From Methylobacterium organophilum (GTDB lineage Bacteria; Pseudomonadota; Alphaproteobacteria; Rhizobiales; Beijerinckiaceae), in assembly GCF_022179465.1 (NCBI RefSeq), contig NZ_BPQV01000015.1, positions 1 through 64,000 of the forward strand: a stretch of 64,000 bases of DNA, read 5' to 3'. Within the stretch, counting starts at the first letter, position 1, and each line of letters begins with the position of its first letter. Below are positions 1 to 8,994 of this stretch, in pieces. Made by a program: the position numbers and the translations under genes. The notes under the pieces are model-generated. The model did not search any database and was not told the origin of the DNA. It saw only the letters and a list, made by a program, of their open reading frames with translations.

Positions 1-54
<54 letters not shown>

Positions 55-83
55 AACAACCCAAGACAAACACAACGCTACAC

Positions 84-109
84 AAGCCCGCCCACACAAG
101 GCGGGCTTT
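84..109 (+). terminator. Intrinsic terminator after the tRNA
   Basis: A perfect 9-bp inverted repeat, AAGCCCGCC and GGCGGGCTT, with a 7-base loop ends in a short T run. It sits 30 bases after the tRNA CCA end and would stop its transcript. The remaining 170 bases before mutS hold nothing else I can support. Confidence 0.75.
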
Positions 110-282
110 CGCGCGTTCAGTCCCACCCACCAGGACAAAATCCCGCCCACCGACAGGCGAGCGCGCCTCCAGGTGGTCTTGCCGCTACAGCCCCGAGCCG
201 CAGCCTGCACCGTGGAGGATTGTCCACGGCTGATCGCAGGCGATAGGAAGGAGCCGCGCCGCGGCTCTGCTAGCTTCGGCGC

Positions 283-3054
283 ATGCGCCGCGAAGCCAGC
301 TCTCCCGTTCGACCCATGCCCCTGAAACAGCGTGCGGAAGCCGCGGAGACCGTGCGCTCCGCCCCCGACGAGCACGCCGCGCGCATCGCCGGCGCCACGC
401 CGATGATGGCGCAGTACATCGAGATCAAGGCGGCCAATCCCGATTGCCTCCTGTTCTACCGGATGGGCGATTTCTACGAGCTGTTCTTCGAGGACGCCGA
501 GATCGCCTCCCGGGCCCTCGGCATCGTGCTGACCAAGCGCGGCAAGCACGGGGGCGCCGACATCCCGATGTGCGGCGTGCCGGTGGAGCGGGCCGACGAT
601 TACCTGAGCCGCCTGATCGCCCTCGGCCACCGCGTCGCCGTCTGCCAGCAGGTCGAGGATCCCGCCGAGGCCAAGAAGCGCGGGCCGAAGGCCGTCGTGC
701 GCCGCGAGGTCCAGCGCCTCGTCACCCCCGGCACCATCACCGAGGACCGCCTGCTCGATCCGGCGCGGGCGAACCTCCTCCTGGCCCTCGGCCGCCGCAA
801 GCTCTCGGAAAAGGCCTTCGCCTACGGGCTCGCCGCCATCGACATCTCCACCGGCCGCTTCGGCCTGAGCGAGGTCGCCGACACGGATCTTGCCGCCGCC
901 ATCGCCCGCTACGAGCCCCGGGAGATCGTCCTGCCCGAGGGCCTGTTCTCCGATCCCGCCCTGGCCCGGCTCTGGCGCGACACCCGCGCCGCGGTGACGC
1001 CCCTCGCCCAGGCCGAGCTCGAACCGGCCTCCGCGGAACGGCGCCTCCGCGAGCAGTTCGGCGTCTCGACGCTCGACGGCTTCGGCAGCTTCACCCGGGC
1101 CGAGATCGCCGCGGCCGGGGCCGCGCTCCTCTACATCGCCCGCACCCAGATCGGGGCGAAGGTGCCGCTCTCGCCCCCGAGCCGCGAGGCGAGCGGCGAG
1201 ACCATGGCGATCGACGCCGCCACCCGCGCCAATCTCGAACTGACCCGCACCCTCTCCGGCGAGCGCCGGGGCAGCCTGCTCGACACGATCGACCGCACGG
1301 TCTCGGCCGGGGGCGCCCGCCTGCTCGCCGAACATCTGGCCGGTCCCCTCACCGACCTGGAAAAGATCGGGCGCCGGCACGATGCCGTGGCCTTCCTCGT
1401 CCGCGAGGCCGGATTGCGGGAGGCCCTGCGCGCGGCGCTGGCCCGCGCCCCCGATCTCGCCCGGGCCCTGACCCGGATCGGCCTCGGCCGGGGCGGCCCC
1501 CGCGATCTCGCCGCCCTGCGCGACGGGCTCTCGGCCGCCGCCGCCATCGAGGAGCGGCTCGCCGCCCATGAGGGCCTGCCGGAGGCGCTCGGCGCCATCG
1601 GCGAGCGCCTGGCGGAGGTCGATTCCGGGCTGGTGGCGGAACTCGCCGCGGCGCTGGCCGACGACCTTCCCCTCAACCGCCGCGACGGCAATTTCGTGCG
1701 CGCCGGCTACCATGCCGAGATCGACGAGGCCCGCGAGCTCGGCCAGGATTCGCGCAAGGTCATCGCCGCCCTGCAGGCGCGCTATGCCGAGGAGAGCGGC
1801 TGCCGCACCCTGCGCATCAAGCACAACAACGTGCTCGGCTATTATATCGAGGTGCCCCAGGCCGTGGGCGAGGCCTGCCTCAAGGGGCTGATGCGCGACT
1901 TCGTGCATCGCCAGACCATGGTCGACGCCATGCGCTTCACGAGCGTGGAGCTCGGTGCCCTCGAATCGAAGATCTCCGGGGCCGCCGACCGGGCGCTCGC
2001 CCTGGAGGGCGCGGTGTTCGAGGCCCTGGCCGCCCGGGTGATCGGGCAGGCGGAGGCCATCGCCGACATCGCCGAGGCCCTGGCCAGCCTCGACGTCGCC
2101 GGAAGCCATGCGGCGCTCGCCGTCGAGCAGGCCTGGACACGCCCCGTCATCGAGGAGGGACTCGCCTTCGCCATCGAGGGCGGCCGCCATCCCGTGGTCG
2201 AGGCGGCCCTGGCCAAGGGCGGCGAGGGCTTCATCGCCAATGATTGCGACCTGTCGGGGGAGGCGGCCGGGCGCATCCGCCTCGTCACCGGCCCGAACAT
2301 GGGCGGCAAGTCGACCTTCCTGCGCCAGAACGCGCTCATCGCCGTGCTGGCCCAGATGGGGGCCTTCGTGCCGGCGACCTCCGCCCGGCTCGGTCTCGTC
2401 GACCGGCTCTTCTCCCGCGTCGGCGCCGCCGACGACCTCGCCCGGGGCCACTCGACCTTCATGGTCGAGATGGTCGAGACCGCCGCGATCCTGAACCAGG
2501 CGACCCGCCGCTCCCTGGTGGTGCTGGACGAGATCGGCCGCGGCACCGCCACCTTCGACGGCCTCTCCATCGCCTGGGCCTGCCTGGAGCACCTGCACGA
2601 GACGAACGGGTGCCGGGCCCTGTTCGCCACGCATTTCCATGAGCTGACCGCGCTCAGCCAGCGCCTGCCCCGGCTCGACAACGCCACGCTCAAGGTGGCC
2701 GAGCATCGCGGCGAGGTGATCTTCCTGCACGAGGTGGTGCCGGGCGTGGCGGAGCGTTCCTACGGCTTGCAGGTCGCGCGCCTCGCCGGGCTGCCGGGCA
2801 GCGTCGTGGCCCGGGCCGGCGCCATCCTGAAGGGTCTGGAGAAGTTGGAGCGCGAGCGCCCCGGCCGCCGCGCCATCGAGGACCTGCCGCTCTTCGCGAG
2901 CCTCGCCGAGGCGCCCCCGCCGGCCGCCGCGCCGGTGGAGCGCGACGACCGCCTCGGCCGCCTCCTCGACGGGATCGATCCCGATGCGATGACGCCGCGC
3001 GAGGCCCTCGAGGCCCTCTATCGGCTGAAGAGCGCCCGGGCCCAGGAGGGCTGA
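283..3054 (+). CDS. mutS: DNA mismatch repair protein MutS
   Basis: MutS recognises mismatches and small loops as an ATP-dependent clamp and recruits MutL. The 923-residue length is normal for the alphaproteobacterial family. Visible are the N-terminal mismatch-binding motif GDFYELF (the Phe-X-Glu wedge), connector, core and clamp regions, and the C-terminal ABC-type ATPase with Walker [12 protein letters not shown] near residues 670-680, the [12 protein letters not shown] Walker B/signature stretch and the ATHFHEL switch. Neither the ATG at 283 nor the in-frame ATG at 316 has a good Shine-Dalgarno; conserved sequence begins near residue 30, so either is possible. A hairpin at 3109-3128 and an unrelated small gene follow. 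Confidence 0.97.
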   Translation: MRREASSPVRPMPLKQRAEAAETVRSAPDEHAARIAGATPMMAQYIEIKAANPDCLLFYRMGDFYELFFEDAEIASRALGIVLTKRGKHGGADIPMCGVPVERADDYLSRLIALGHRVAVCQQVEDPAEAKKRGPKAVVRREVQRLVTPGTITEDRLLDPARANLLLALGRRKLSEKAFAYGLAAIDISTGRFGLSEVADTDLAAAIARYEPREIVLPEGLFSDPALARLWRDTRAAVTPLAQAELEPASAERRLREQFGVSTLDGFGSFTRAEIAAAGAALLYIARTQIGAKVPLSPPSREASGETMAIDAATRANLELTRTLSGERRGSLLDTIDRTVSAGGARLLAEHLAGPLTDLEKIGRRHDAVAFLVREAGLREALRAALARAPDLARALTRIGLGRGGPRDLAALRDGLSAAAAIEERLAAHEGLPEALGAIGERLAEVDSGLVAELAAALADDLPLNRRDGNFVRAGYHAEIDEARELGQDSRKVIAALQARYAEESGCRTLRIKHNNVLGYYIEVPQAVGEACLKGLMRDFVHRQTMVDAMRFTSVELGALESKISGAADRALALEGAVFEALAARVIGQAEAIADIAEALASLDVAGSHAALAVEQAWTRPVIEEGLAFAIEGGRHPVVEAALAKGGEGFIANDCDLSGEAAGRIRLVTGPNMGGKSTFLRQNALIAVLAQMGAFVPATSARLGLVDRLFSRVGAADDLARGHSTFMVEMVETAAILNQATRRSLVVLDEIGRGTATFDGLSIAWACLEHLHETNGCRALFATHFHELTALSQRLPRLDNATLKVAEHRGEVIFLHEVVPGVAERSYGLQVARLAGLPGSVVARAGAILKGLEKLERERPGRRAIEDLPLFASLAEAPPPAAAPVERDDRLGRLLDGIDPDAMTPREALEALYRLKSARAQEG

Positions 3055-3108
3055 ACAAGAGGGCTGAGCCGGCTTACGCTTTGGTGACCGTCCCCGTGCG
3101 AGCATGGA

Positions 3109-3128
3109 GGGCGCGCATCCGCGCGCCC
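3109..3128 (+). terminator. GC-rich hairpin after mutS
   Basis: GGGCGCGC and GCGCGCCC form a perfect 8-bp stem around the loop ATCC, 55 bases after mutS. There is no T tract, so it could be a weak terminator of mutS or a leader structure just before the ribosome binding site of the next small gene. Confidence 0.35.
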
Positions 3129-3149
3129 CGTCGAAGCCGGAGGTCGGCC

Positions 3150-3314
3150 ATGGACCTGTTCTATCGCGGCGTCGAATCGTCCCTGCTCGCCCTGAGCCTC
3201 GTCCTCGGGCTCGCCGCCGCGGCCTTCGTCACGCCGACCGACCCGCGCTTGGCCAGCGCGGATCTGGCGGTGACGCTGCCGATGATCAGCGTCACCGGCG
3301 GCACGAACGACTGA
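3150..3314 (+). CDS. Small membrane or exported protein, unknown function
   Basis: A 54-residue reading frame with a good Shine-Dalgarno (CGGAGG, about 8 bases upstream of the ATG). Residues 8-27 form one hydrophobic segment (LLALSLVLGLAAAAF core), and the rest is short and Thr/Ser-rich, ending in GGTND. It may be a single-span membrane protein or a secreted peptide with an uncleaved signal. It is not recognised as a known family. A strong bidirectional-looking terminator follows directly, which supports a real, separately terminated transcript. Confidence 0.6.
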   Translation: MDLFYRGVESSLLALSLVLGLAAAAFVTPTDPRLASADLAVTLPMISVTGGTND

Positions 3315-3324
3315 TCCCATCGAA

Positions 3325-3353
3325 AAAGGCCCGCCGCGATGCGACGGGCCTTT
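3325..3353. terminator. Bidirectional intrinsic terminator
   Basis: AAAGGCCCG and CGGGCCTTT form a 9-bp stem with an A run before and a T run after, so it can work on both strands. It separates the small plus-strand gene ending at 3314 from the iron permease gene ending at 3381 on the minus strand. Confidence 0.8.
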
Positions 3354-3380
3354 CCGGTGACGAAGCGGTTCGAGCGGGCC

Positions 3381-4205
3381 TCAGGCCGTCCGCGGGGCGC
3401 GCTGCGGCTCCGCGTCCTTCCGGCCGAGCTTGCGCACGAAGTAGACGAGGCCCGCTGCGACCGCCACGGCGAGGATCGCGCCCTGGGTGGCGAGCGCCTC
3501 CCAGCTGCCGTTGCTCAGGCCCCATTCGGAGACGAAGGCGGGCACGCCGTCGGTGTTGTAGGAGATGAGCTGCTGCTCCTGCAGTTCCTGGAAGGCCTCG
3601 CCGATCATGCGCAGGCCCATGAAGAACAGGAAGGCGGAGGTGATCACGAACATCGGCCGCAGGGGCAGGCGCAGGGCCAGCCACTGCATGGCCACGAACA
3701 TCGCCACCAGCGCCAGCGCCGCGACGCCGAGGCCCGAGAGGAGCGAGGCGTCGAAGCCGTTCCCGCCCTTGGCCAGGGCGTGGAGGAACAGCACCGTCTC
3801 GGCGCCTTCGCGGAACACGGCCAGGAAGGCGATGCCGGCGAGGGAGATCACGGTGCCCGCACCGAGCGCCCGCTCGGCCAGCCGGTTGAGGTCGGCCTGC
3901 CAGGCCTTGGGATCCTGACGGATGAACATCCAGCCGCTCATGTAGAACATCAGCACGGCGGCCGCGATCATCACGGCGGCCTCGAACAGGTCGCTGTGAA
4001 TGCCGTCGTAGAAGGTCTCGAACACCCAGGCCATGCCGAAGCTGGCGACGATGGCGGCGATCGCGCCGAGATAGATCGGCACGATCCGTTCCGAAGCGCC
4101 GGCCCGCCGCAGGAAGGCGGCCAGCGCGGCGATCACCAGCAGAGCCTCCAGGCCCTCGCGGAACAGGATCGTGAAGGCTTGTACGAACGTCGAACCGTCC
4201 GCCAT
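3381..4205 (-). CDS. FTR1 family high-affinity iron permease
   Basis: Inner membrane permease of the FTR1/EfeU family, which imports iron. The 274-residue product has seven or so hydrophobic segments and the two diagnostic iron-binding motifs REGLE (residues 16-20) and REGAE in the middle of the protein. The ATG at 4205 is chosen over an in-frame ATG at 4232 because a GGAG lies about 9 bases upstream and the family normally begins just before the first REGLE helix. No EfeO or EfeB partner is adjacent, so the partner oxidase or periplasmic protein, if any, is elsewhere. A dyad resembling an Irr box lies about 100 bases upstream. Confidence 0.92.
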   Translation of the reverse strand: MADGSTFVQAFTILFREGLEALLVIAALAAFLRRAGASERIVPIYLGAIAAIVASFGMAWVFETFYDGIHSDLFEAAVMIAAAVLMFYMSGWMFIRQDPKAWQADLNRLAERALGAGTVISLAGIAFLAVFREGAETVLFLHALAKGGNGFDASLLSGLGVAALALVAMFVAMQWLALRLPLRPMFVITSAFLFFMGLRMIGEAFQELQEQQLISYNTDGVPAFVSEWGLSNGSWEALATQGAILAVAVAAGLVYFVRKLGRKDAEPQRAPRTA

Positions 4206-4620
4206 CGCATGCGCTCCGTGTTGTCGTTGCACCGCACGACCACGCGGGACGTGCTGTTCCCTACATTTTAATGGATCAAAACTGCAGAGAATACAGGTTA
4301 GAATTGTTCTTAAGAAGAGCAGAAGCGGCCCACGACACGAATCTGCGCGGGCTTTGTCTGTCGTGGCGGCCTACTCCTATTTACCGTCTACCTGCAAGGC
4401 CGTGCCGCGCCGGGCCGCTTTCACGGCTGCGGCATCGTCAGGGCGAGGCCGGTTTCTTTGCCGGTTCTCGAAACCCGTATCGGACGCGCCGGATTTCACG
4501 GGCGAAGCCGCAACCAATGGCCGCGCTCCGAATTACCGATTCAGAGAAGAACGGGGCGGCGCGCGGCTCTTGGCCGCGCAGAACGGGGCATGCCTGAACC
4601 GGGCATGCGGGCAGGGATTC
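4206..4620. other. 415-base intergenic region between divergent genes
   Basis: It separates the iron permease (minus) from a small exported protein (plus). Besides the candidate iron box at 4298-4312, only weak repeats such as GCCGGTTTCTTTGCCGG near 4448 and a repeated GGCATGC near 4590-4605 are visible. No open frame with a credible start is seen. Confidence 0.6.
4298..4312. promoter_or_regulatory. Candidate Irr/ICE-type iron box upstream of the iron permease
   Basis: The sequence TTAGAATTGTTCTTA contains the perfect dyad AGAA-TTG-TTCT and resembles the Rhizobiales iron control element (TTTAGAA-N3-TTCTAAA). It lies about 95 bases upstream of the FTR1 start codon in a locally AT-richer stretch. 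One outer base pair is mismatched. The match to the consensus is from memory. Confidence 0.45.
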
Positions 4621-4866
4621 ATGATCGCGAGAACGTCCAGCATGGTCGCCCTGGCGGGCGTCCTCATGATCGGCTTTTCCGCCGCCGGACAGGCGGCGCC
4701 GGGACAGGCCGACCGGAGCCCGAGCAAGGTGGCGGAGGCATCCCCGGTGAAGCCGGTTTCGGTCGGCGAGGCCGAGGAGGAAACCACGAATTGCATGAAG
4801 CCGCGCAAGCGCCTCTGGATCGAGGGCGAGGGCTGGGTCGTCCGCCGCGTCACGATCTGCCGCTGA
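4621..4866 (+). CDS. Small exported protein, unknown function
   Basis: An 81-residue product with an N-terminal signal peptide (hydrophobic VALAGVLMIGFSAAGQAA core, cleavage likely after AAGQAA). The mature part is short and ends in a basic, Trp-containing tail with two cysteines (one in TTNCMK, one in the final TICR) that could form a disulfide in the periplasm. An AGGGA precedes the ATG. No known domain is recognised. A second in-frame ATG at 4642 is less likely because it would shorten the positively charged n-region. Confidence 0.65.
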   Translation: MIARTSSMVALAGVLMIGFSAAGQAAPGQADRSPSKVAEASPVKPVSVGEAEEETTNCMKPRKRLWIEGEGWVVRRVTICR

Positions 4867-4999
4867 GCGGGACGGGGCCCTCTTCGGTTCGCGGGACATG
4901 GCGGGGTTCAGCACTCTGCCTCCCTGGCGGAGCCCCCGCCCGCGGAACGACGATGCGCCCAAGCCGATTGAGTCCGGGCCGTTTCGGAGTGTGAATCCC

Positions 5000-5449
5000 A
5001 TGCGCAGCCTCGTCCGCCCCGCGCTCGCCGCCGCCCTGGTCCTGGGGGCGACCCTCGGTGCGCAGGCGGGCGAGCGCATCCTCTACAGGGCCTATGGCTA
5101 CGGACCCGCCGGATACGGCGACGGCTATACCTTTGCCGAGCCTTTCGTCTCCGGCAGCTATGTCGGCGCGCCGCTCACGCGCTTCCCCCGTCCGAGCGAG
5201 ATCGTGCCGCCCGCCTGGGGCTACGGCACCTACGGGGTGCCGACCTATAGCGGGATCCGGCAGGGGCCCGCGGCCAAGCCGATGCTCTACGTCATCGACA
5301 GCCCCCGCGGTGCGCCGTCCCGCGCCGGCACGGGGCGGGCCCGCATCGTCGAGCGCGGCCACGATGGACGCTGGTCGGATACGGAGCGCGGCGCCGAGAC
5401 GCGTGGCGGCGGCGCCCGCGTGGTCGACGTGACGGTGCCGCGCCGCTGA
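5000..5449 (+). CDS. Exported Tyr/Gly-rich protein, unknown function
   Basis: 149 residues with a clear signal peptide (RPALAAALVLGATLGAQAG). The start at 5000 is chosen because GGAG lies 10 bases upstream and it gives a standard signal peptide; the frame is open further upstream to 4898 but that extension lacks a site. The mature protein begins with a Tyr/Gly-rich stretch (YRAYGYGPAGYGDG) and ends in a basic region with VVDVTVPRR. This composition resembles small periplasmic or outer-surface proteins common in Methylobacterium-like genomes, but no function can be assigned. Confidence 0.65.
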   Translation: MRSLVRPALAAALVLGATLGAQAGERILYRAYGYGPAGYGDGYTFAEPFVSGSYVGAPLTRFPRPSEIVPPAWGYGTYGVPTYSGIRQGPAAKPMLYVIDSPRGAPSRAGTGRARIVERGHDGRWSDTERGAETRGGGARVVDVTVPRR

Positions 5450-5567
5450 GGACGCGGGCTTCGGCCGTTCGGGGATTCTTCGCAATATCCGAGAACCGGG
5501 AGCCTCCCGTTAACACCCTGGTCGTATCTTGCGCGGAGCGTTTCTTGCGCAGGGGGCCGTGACGGCC

Positions 5568-6464
5568 ATGCATATCGTCATCGTCGACGCGAGCCGAGTG
5601 GTTCTGAAGATCATCGCCGGGCTGCTCGAACCCCGCGGGCACTTGGTCAAGCAGTTCACGGATTCCGCCGAGGCGCTGGCCTACATCACCGACAACCCCT
5701 CGGTGCGCGCGCTCATTACCAGCCTCGAGGTGCGGCCCCTCAGCGGGTTCGAGCTGTGCTGGTCGGTCCGCCTGCTCGCCGAGTCCAACCGGCCGATCTC
5801 GATCCTGATGATGTCCTCGGCCCACAATGCCCGCAACCTCGCCGAGGCGCTGGACAGCGGCGCCGACGACTTCATCGAGAAGCCGCCGAGCGCCGAGGAG
5901 CTGCATGCCCGCCTGCGGGCCGCGGAGCGCCTGACCTCCCTCCAGATGGAGCTGATCCGCCTCGCCGAGACCGATCCGCTCACCGGCCTGCTCAACCGCC
6001 GCGCCTTCATGCAGAAGGCCCGCGACGCCGCGGACCGGGCCGGCTCCTTCGGCCAGCTCTCCGCCATCCTGGCCGATATCGACCACTTCAAGCGGATCAA
6101 CGACGAGCACGGCCACGATGTCGGCGATGCCGCGATCAAGGCCGTCGCCGCGGTGATGGGCGAGCAGGGCCTCCCCTGCCGCTACGGCGGCGAGGAATTC
6201 GCGATCATGCTGCCGCACCGCACCCTCGCCGAGGCGGAAGCGCTCGCCGGTCTCCTGCGCGTGCGTGCGGCCGACCTGCGCATCCGCGGCAAGAAGGGGC
6301 CGATCCGCCTCACCTGCAGCTTCGGCGTGAGCGAATGGTCGGAGGGCGAGACCATCGACGGCCTGCTCAAGCGGGCCGACATCGCCCTCTACGAGGCCAA
6401 GACGGCGGGCCGGAACCGCGTCGTCTCGGCCGCGACCGAACTCGTCCTGGCACGGACCGGCTGA
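5568..6464 (+). CDS. Diguanylate cyclase with degenerate receiver domain
   Basis: 298 residues: a receiver-like domain (about 1-118) joined to a GGDEF domain (about 125-290). The active loop reads GGEEF near residue 207 with DPLTGLLNRR, DIDHFKRIND and GHDVGD upstream, so cyclic-di-GMP synthesis is expected. No RxxD inhibitory site precedes the loop (EQGLPCRYGGEEF). In the receiver, the phosphoacceptor position is Ser52 in ITSLEV, while the Lys of EKPP is kept, so normal aspartyl phosphorylation is unlikely. The ATG at 5568 starts exactly at the first receiver strand; a TTG at 5529 is in frame. A LuxR-type regulator with another degenerate receiver follows 180 bases downstream. Confidence 0.88.
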   Translation: MHIVIVDASRVVLKIIAGLLEPRGHLVKQFTDSAEALAYITDNPSVRALITSLEVRPLSGFELCWSVRLLAESNRPISILMMSSAHNARNLAEALDSGADDFIEKPPSAEELHARLRAAERLTSLQMELIRLAETDPLTGLLNRRAFMQKARDAADRAGSFGQLSAILADIDHFKRINDEHGHDVGDAAIKAVAAVMGEQGLPCRYGGEEFAIMLPHRTLAEAEALAGLLRVRAADLRIRGKKGPIRLTCSFGVSEWSEGETIDGLLKRADIALYEAKTAGRNRVVSAATELVLARTG

Positions 6465-6646
6465 GGCCGGCCCGGCGGCCCATTCCGGGCCGCGCTGCGT
6501 TCCGCTTCGGGACGCTCCCGTGCAAGGTGCGCCGAAATCGCAAGGATTTCTCGCCCGCAGGCCGGCTAAACCGTTGGAACGACTCTTGTTCTGTCCCCTA
6601 CGCATTCTCCGCGATGTATCGTGGAGGCACAGGAGGGGGACGCGGC

Positions 6647-7327
6647 ATGAGTCACGCCGTCGAGGTCTTGATCGTCGATGAGCCGTCCCGGCTCGACCCG
6701 AACGCCCGGGCGGTGCTGGAACATGCGCCGTCGCTGCGCACGATCGGCGAGGCCGATCTCGACCGGCTCGATCCCACGCGCCGCACCATCGCCCTGGTCG
6801 TCCTCCGCGAAACCCATCTCGACGCCCATTGCGAGCGGATCGCGCGCCTGCGCGCCGGCCGGCCGGGCCTCGAAGTGCTCGTCGCCTTCCACGCCCTGCA
6901 CCGGGACGAGCTTCAGCGGCTGATCCGGGCGGGGGCCGCCGGCTTCGTCGCCCGCAGCGCGCCGCCCGCCGAGATCTGCGCGGCGATCCTGGCGCTCGCC
7001 TCCGACGACGGCGCGCTCGTGGCGCCCCCCGCACCGGCCTCCCATTCCGGGGCAACCAGCGACACCCATGACGGGCTCGGCCTGACGCCGCGGGAGGCGG
7101 AGGTCTTGCGCTTCCTCAGCGCCGGCTTCAGCAACAAGGAGGTGGCCCGCCGCCTCTCCCTCAGCGTGCGCACCGTCGAGACGCATCGGCTGAACCTGCG
7201 GCGCAAGACGCAGACGGGGCGGCTGAAGGATCTCGTCTCCCTGGCCCGCCAGCTTCGCCTCGATCCGGTGCTCGACGCGGACATGCCGCGCCGGATCCTG
7301 CGCGACGAGCGCCCCGCCCGGCACTGA
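6647..7327 (+). CDS. LuxR-type regulator with degenerate receiver
   Basis: 226 residues. The N-terminal 120 residues have the length and pattern of a response-regulator receiver, but the phosphoacceptor position is Arg (ALVVLRETHLD) and the conserved Lys is Arg in GFVARSA. The C-terminal domain is a standard GerE/LuxR helix-turn-helix (LTPREAEVLRFLSAGFSNKE and SVRTVETH, residues about 142-200) that should bind DNA. An AGGAGGGGGA lies 7-16 bases before the ATG. It probably works independently of phosphorylation, or answers to a ligand or partner protein. A terminator follows. Confidence 0.85.
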   Translation: MSHAVEVLIVDEPSRLDPNARAVLEHAPSLRTIGEADLDRLDPTRRTIALVVLRETHLDAHCERIARLRAGRPGLEVLVAFHALHRDELQRLIRAGAAGFVARSAPPAEICAAILALASDDGALVAPPAPASHSGATSDTHDGLGLTPREAEVLRFLSAGFSNKEVARRLSLSVRTVETHRLNLRRKTQTGRLKDLVSLARQLRLDPVLDADMPRRILRDERPARH

Positions 7328-7368
7328 GGGGGCAACGCGCCGGGCGGGGCCGAGTCCCCCCTCAAATA

Positions 7369-7403
7369 CGGAGGCCGCCCCGCCGTTGCGCGGGCGGCCT
7401 CCG
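7369..7403. terminator. Strong hairpin between convergent genes
   Basis: CGGAGGCCGCCC and GGGCGGCCTCCG form a perfect 12-bp stem with an 11-base loop between the LuxR-type gene ending at 7327 and the oxidase gene ending at 7424 on the other strand. It probably terminates both transcripts even though the T tracts are short. Confidence 0.7.
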
Positions 7404-7423
7404 GTCCTCGACGCGCTGCGGCC

Positions 7424-8839
7424 TCAGGCCGGATTCGGGCGCAGATCCTCGTCGACGGCCGAGAGCGGGCGCTTGGGCGCGCGCACGAGGCTGCCCTCCG
7501 CCATGCCCGGCTCCACGGGATCCGGGCCCTTGCGCAGGAGCTTGGCGAGATAATAGCTGCCGAAGCCGAAGATGATCGCGTAGGCGATCAGGAAGGCGAC
7601 GAGGGAAGTCGTCACGGCCTGCGCGGCGAGCGGCGAATGCGCGTCCGCGGTCTTGAGCTGCCCGTAGACGATGTAGGGCTGGCGCCCGATCTCGGCGGTG
7701 AACCAGCCGAAGATCACCGCGCCGAAGCCCGAGGGCGTCATCAGCATGGCGCAGGTGAGGAAGATCCGGTTGGTGTAGAGCCCGCCCTTCCAGCGCAGCC
7801 ACAGGCTCCACAGGCTCAGGGCCAGCATGGCCATGCCGATCGCGACCATGATCCGGAAGGAATAGAAGACCGGCCAGACCGGGGGGCGCTTGTCCGGCGT
7901 CACCGCCTTCAGCCCCGGCACCACCCCGGAGAAATCGTGGGTGAGGATGAAGGAGCCGAGCTTCGGGATGCCGATCTCGACGTCGTTGCGCTCCGCCTCC
8001 ATGTTGGGGATGGCGAAGAGCAGCAGCGGCATGTCCTTCTGCGTCTCCCAGTTCGCCTCGATCGCCGCGAGCTTGGTCGGCTGCAGCTTGAGCACGGCGA
8101 GGCCGTGGGCGTCGCCCACGAAGATCTGCACCGGCGTGACGATGACCGCGAACCAGAGCGCCATCGACAGGGACAGGCGCGCGCCCCGCACCTTCTCCGG
8201 CGGCTCCTTGCGCGCCCGCAGGATCATCCAGGCCGACATGCCCGCCACCGCGAAGGCCGTGGTGAGGAAGCAGCCGAGCACCATGTGGGCGTAGCGGATC
8301 GGGAAGGACGGGTTGAAGATCACCGCCCACCAGTCGGTGGCGACCGCCCGCCCGTTCTCGACGGTGAAGCCCGCCGGCGTCTGCATCCAGGAATTGGCCG
8401 AGAGGATCCAGAAGGCCGAGATCAGGGTGCCGAGGGAGACCATGCAGGTCGCCAGGAAATGCAGCCGGTCCCCGACCCGCTCCCAGCCGAACAGCATGAT
8501 CCCGAGGAAGCCGGCCTCCAGGAAGAAGGCGGTTATGACCTCGTACTGGATCAGCGGCCCGAGCACGTTGCCGGTGAAGTCGGAATAGCGCGACCAGTTC
8601 GTGCCGAGCTGGTAGCTCATCACGATGCCGGAGACGACGCCGAGGCCGAACGAGACCGCGAAGGCCTTCACCCAGAACTTGTAGAGCGTCCGGTAGACGG
8701 GGTTCTTCGTCCAGAGCCACTGCGCCTCGAGCCGCGCCAGGAAGGCGGCCAGCCCGATCGTGAAGGCCGGGAAGATGATGTGGAACGCCATGGTGAAGCC
8801 GAACTGGATGCGCGAGAGCATCAGGGCGTCGAGATCCAT
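7424..8839 (-). CDS. Cytochrome bd-type ubiquinol oxidase subunit I (orphan)
   Basis: 471-residue CydA/CioA-family subunit, the heme-carrying quinol-oxidising half of cytochrome bd oxidases in the inner membrane. Seen are the N-terminal RIQFGFTMAFHIIFPAFT with heme ligand His20, a second His in RYAHMVLGC, Met in SFRIMVAIG, many hydrophobic helices and the short quinol loop of the cyanide-insensitive type. The usual GRQPW reads GRQPY. The ATG at 8839 has AAGGAGA upstream. Subunit II (CydB) should follow but does not: the gene ends at a terminator. It may pair with a distant subunit or belong to the CydB-less branch of the family. Confidence 0.88.
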   Translation of the reverse strand: MDLDALMLSRIQFGFTMAFHIIFPAFTIGLAAFLARLEAQWLWTKNPVYRTLYKFWVKAFAVSFGLGVVSGIVMSYQLGTNWSRYSDFTGNVLGPLIQYEVITAFFLEAGFLGIMLFGWERVGDRLHFLATCMVSLGTLISAFWILSANSWMQTPAGFTVENGRAVATDWWAVIFNPSFPIRYAHMVLGCFLTTAFAVAGMSAWMILRARKEPPEKVRGARLSLSMALWFAVIVTPVQIFVGDAHGLAVLKLQPTKLAAIEANWETQKDMPLLLFAIPNMEAERNDVEIGIPKLGSFILTHDFSGVVPGLKAVTPDKRPPVWPVFYSFRIMVAIGMAMLALSLWSLWLRWKGGLYTNRIFLTCAMLMTPSGFGAVIFGWFTAEIGRQPYIVYGQLKTADAHSPLAAQAVTTSLVAFLIAYAIIFGFGSYYLAKLLRKGPDPVEPGMAEGSLVRAPKRPLSAVDEDLRPNPA

Positions 8840-8994
8840 GGCGTCTCCTTCCGGAAGCCCGGTGCCGCGTCGCGGCCGCTTCCGCACGATGTCTAGAGAA
8901 TCTCCGTCCGCGCCGCATCCGTTCCGGTTGTCGCGGCGGCCCTTCTGAGCGCGGCGCATTCTGCTAGAAGGGCCGCCCGGGCCAGGAGGACACC

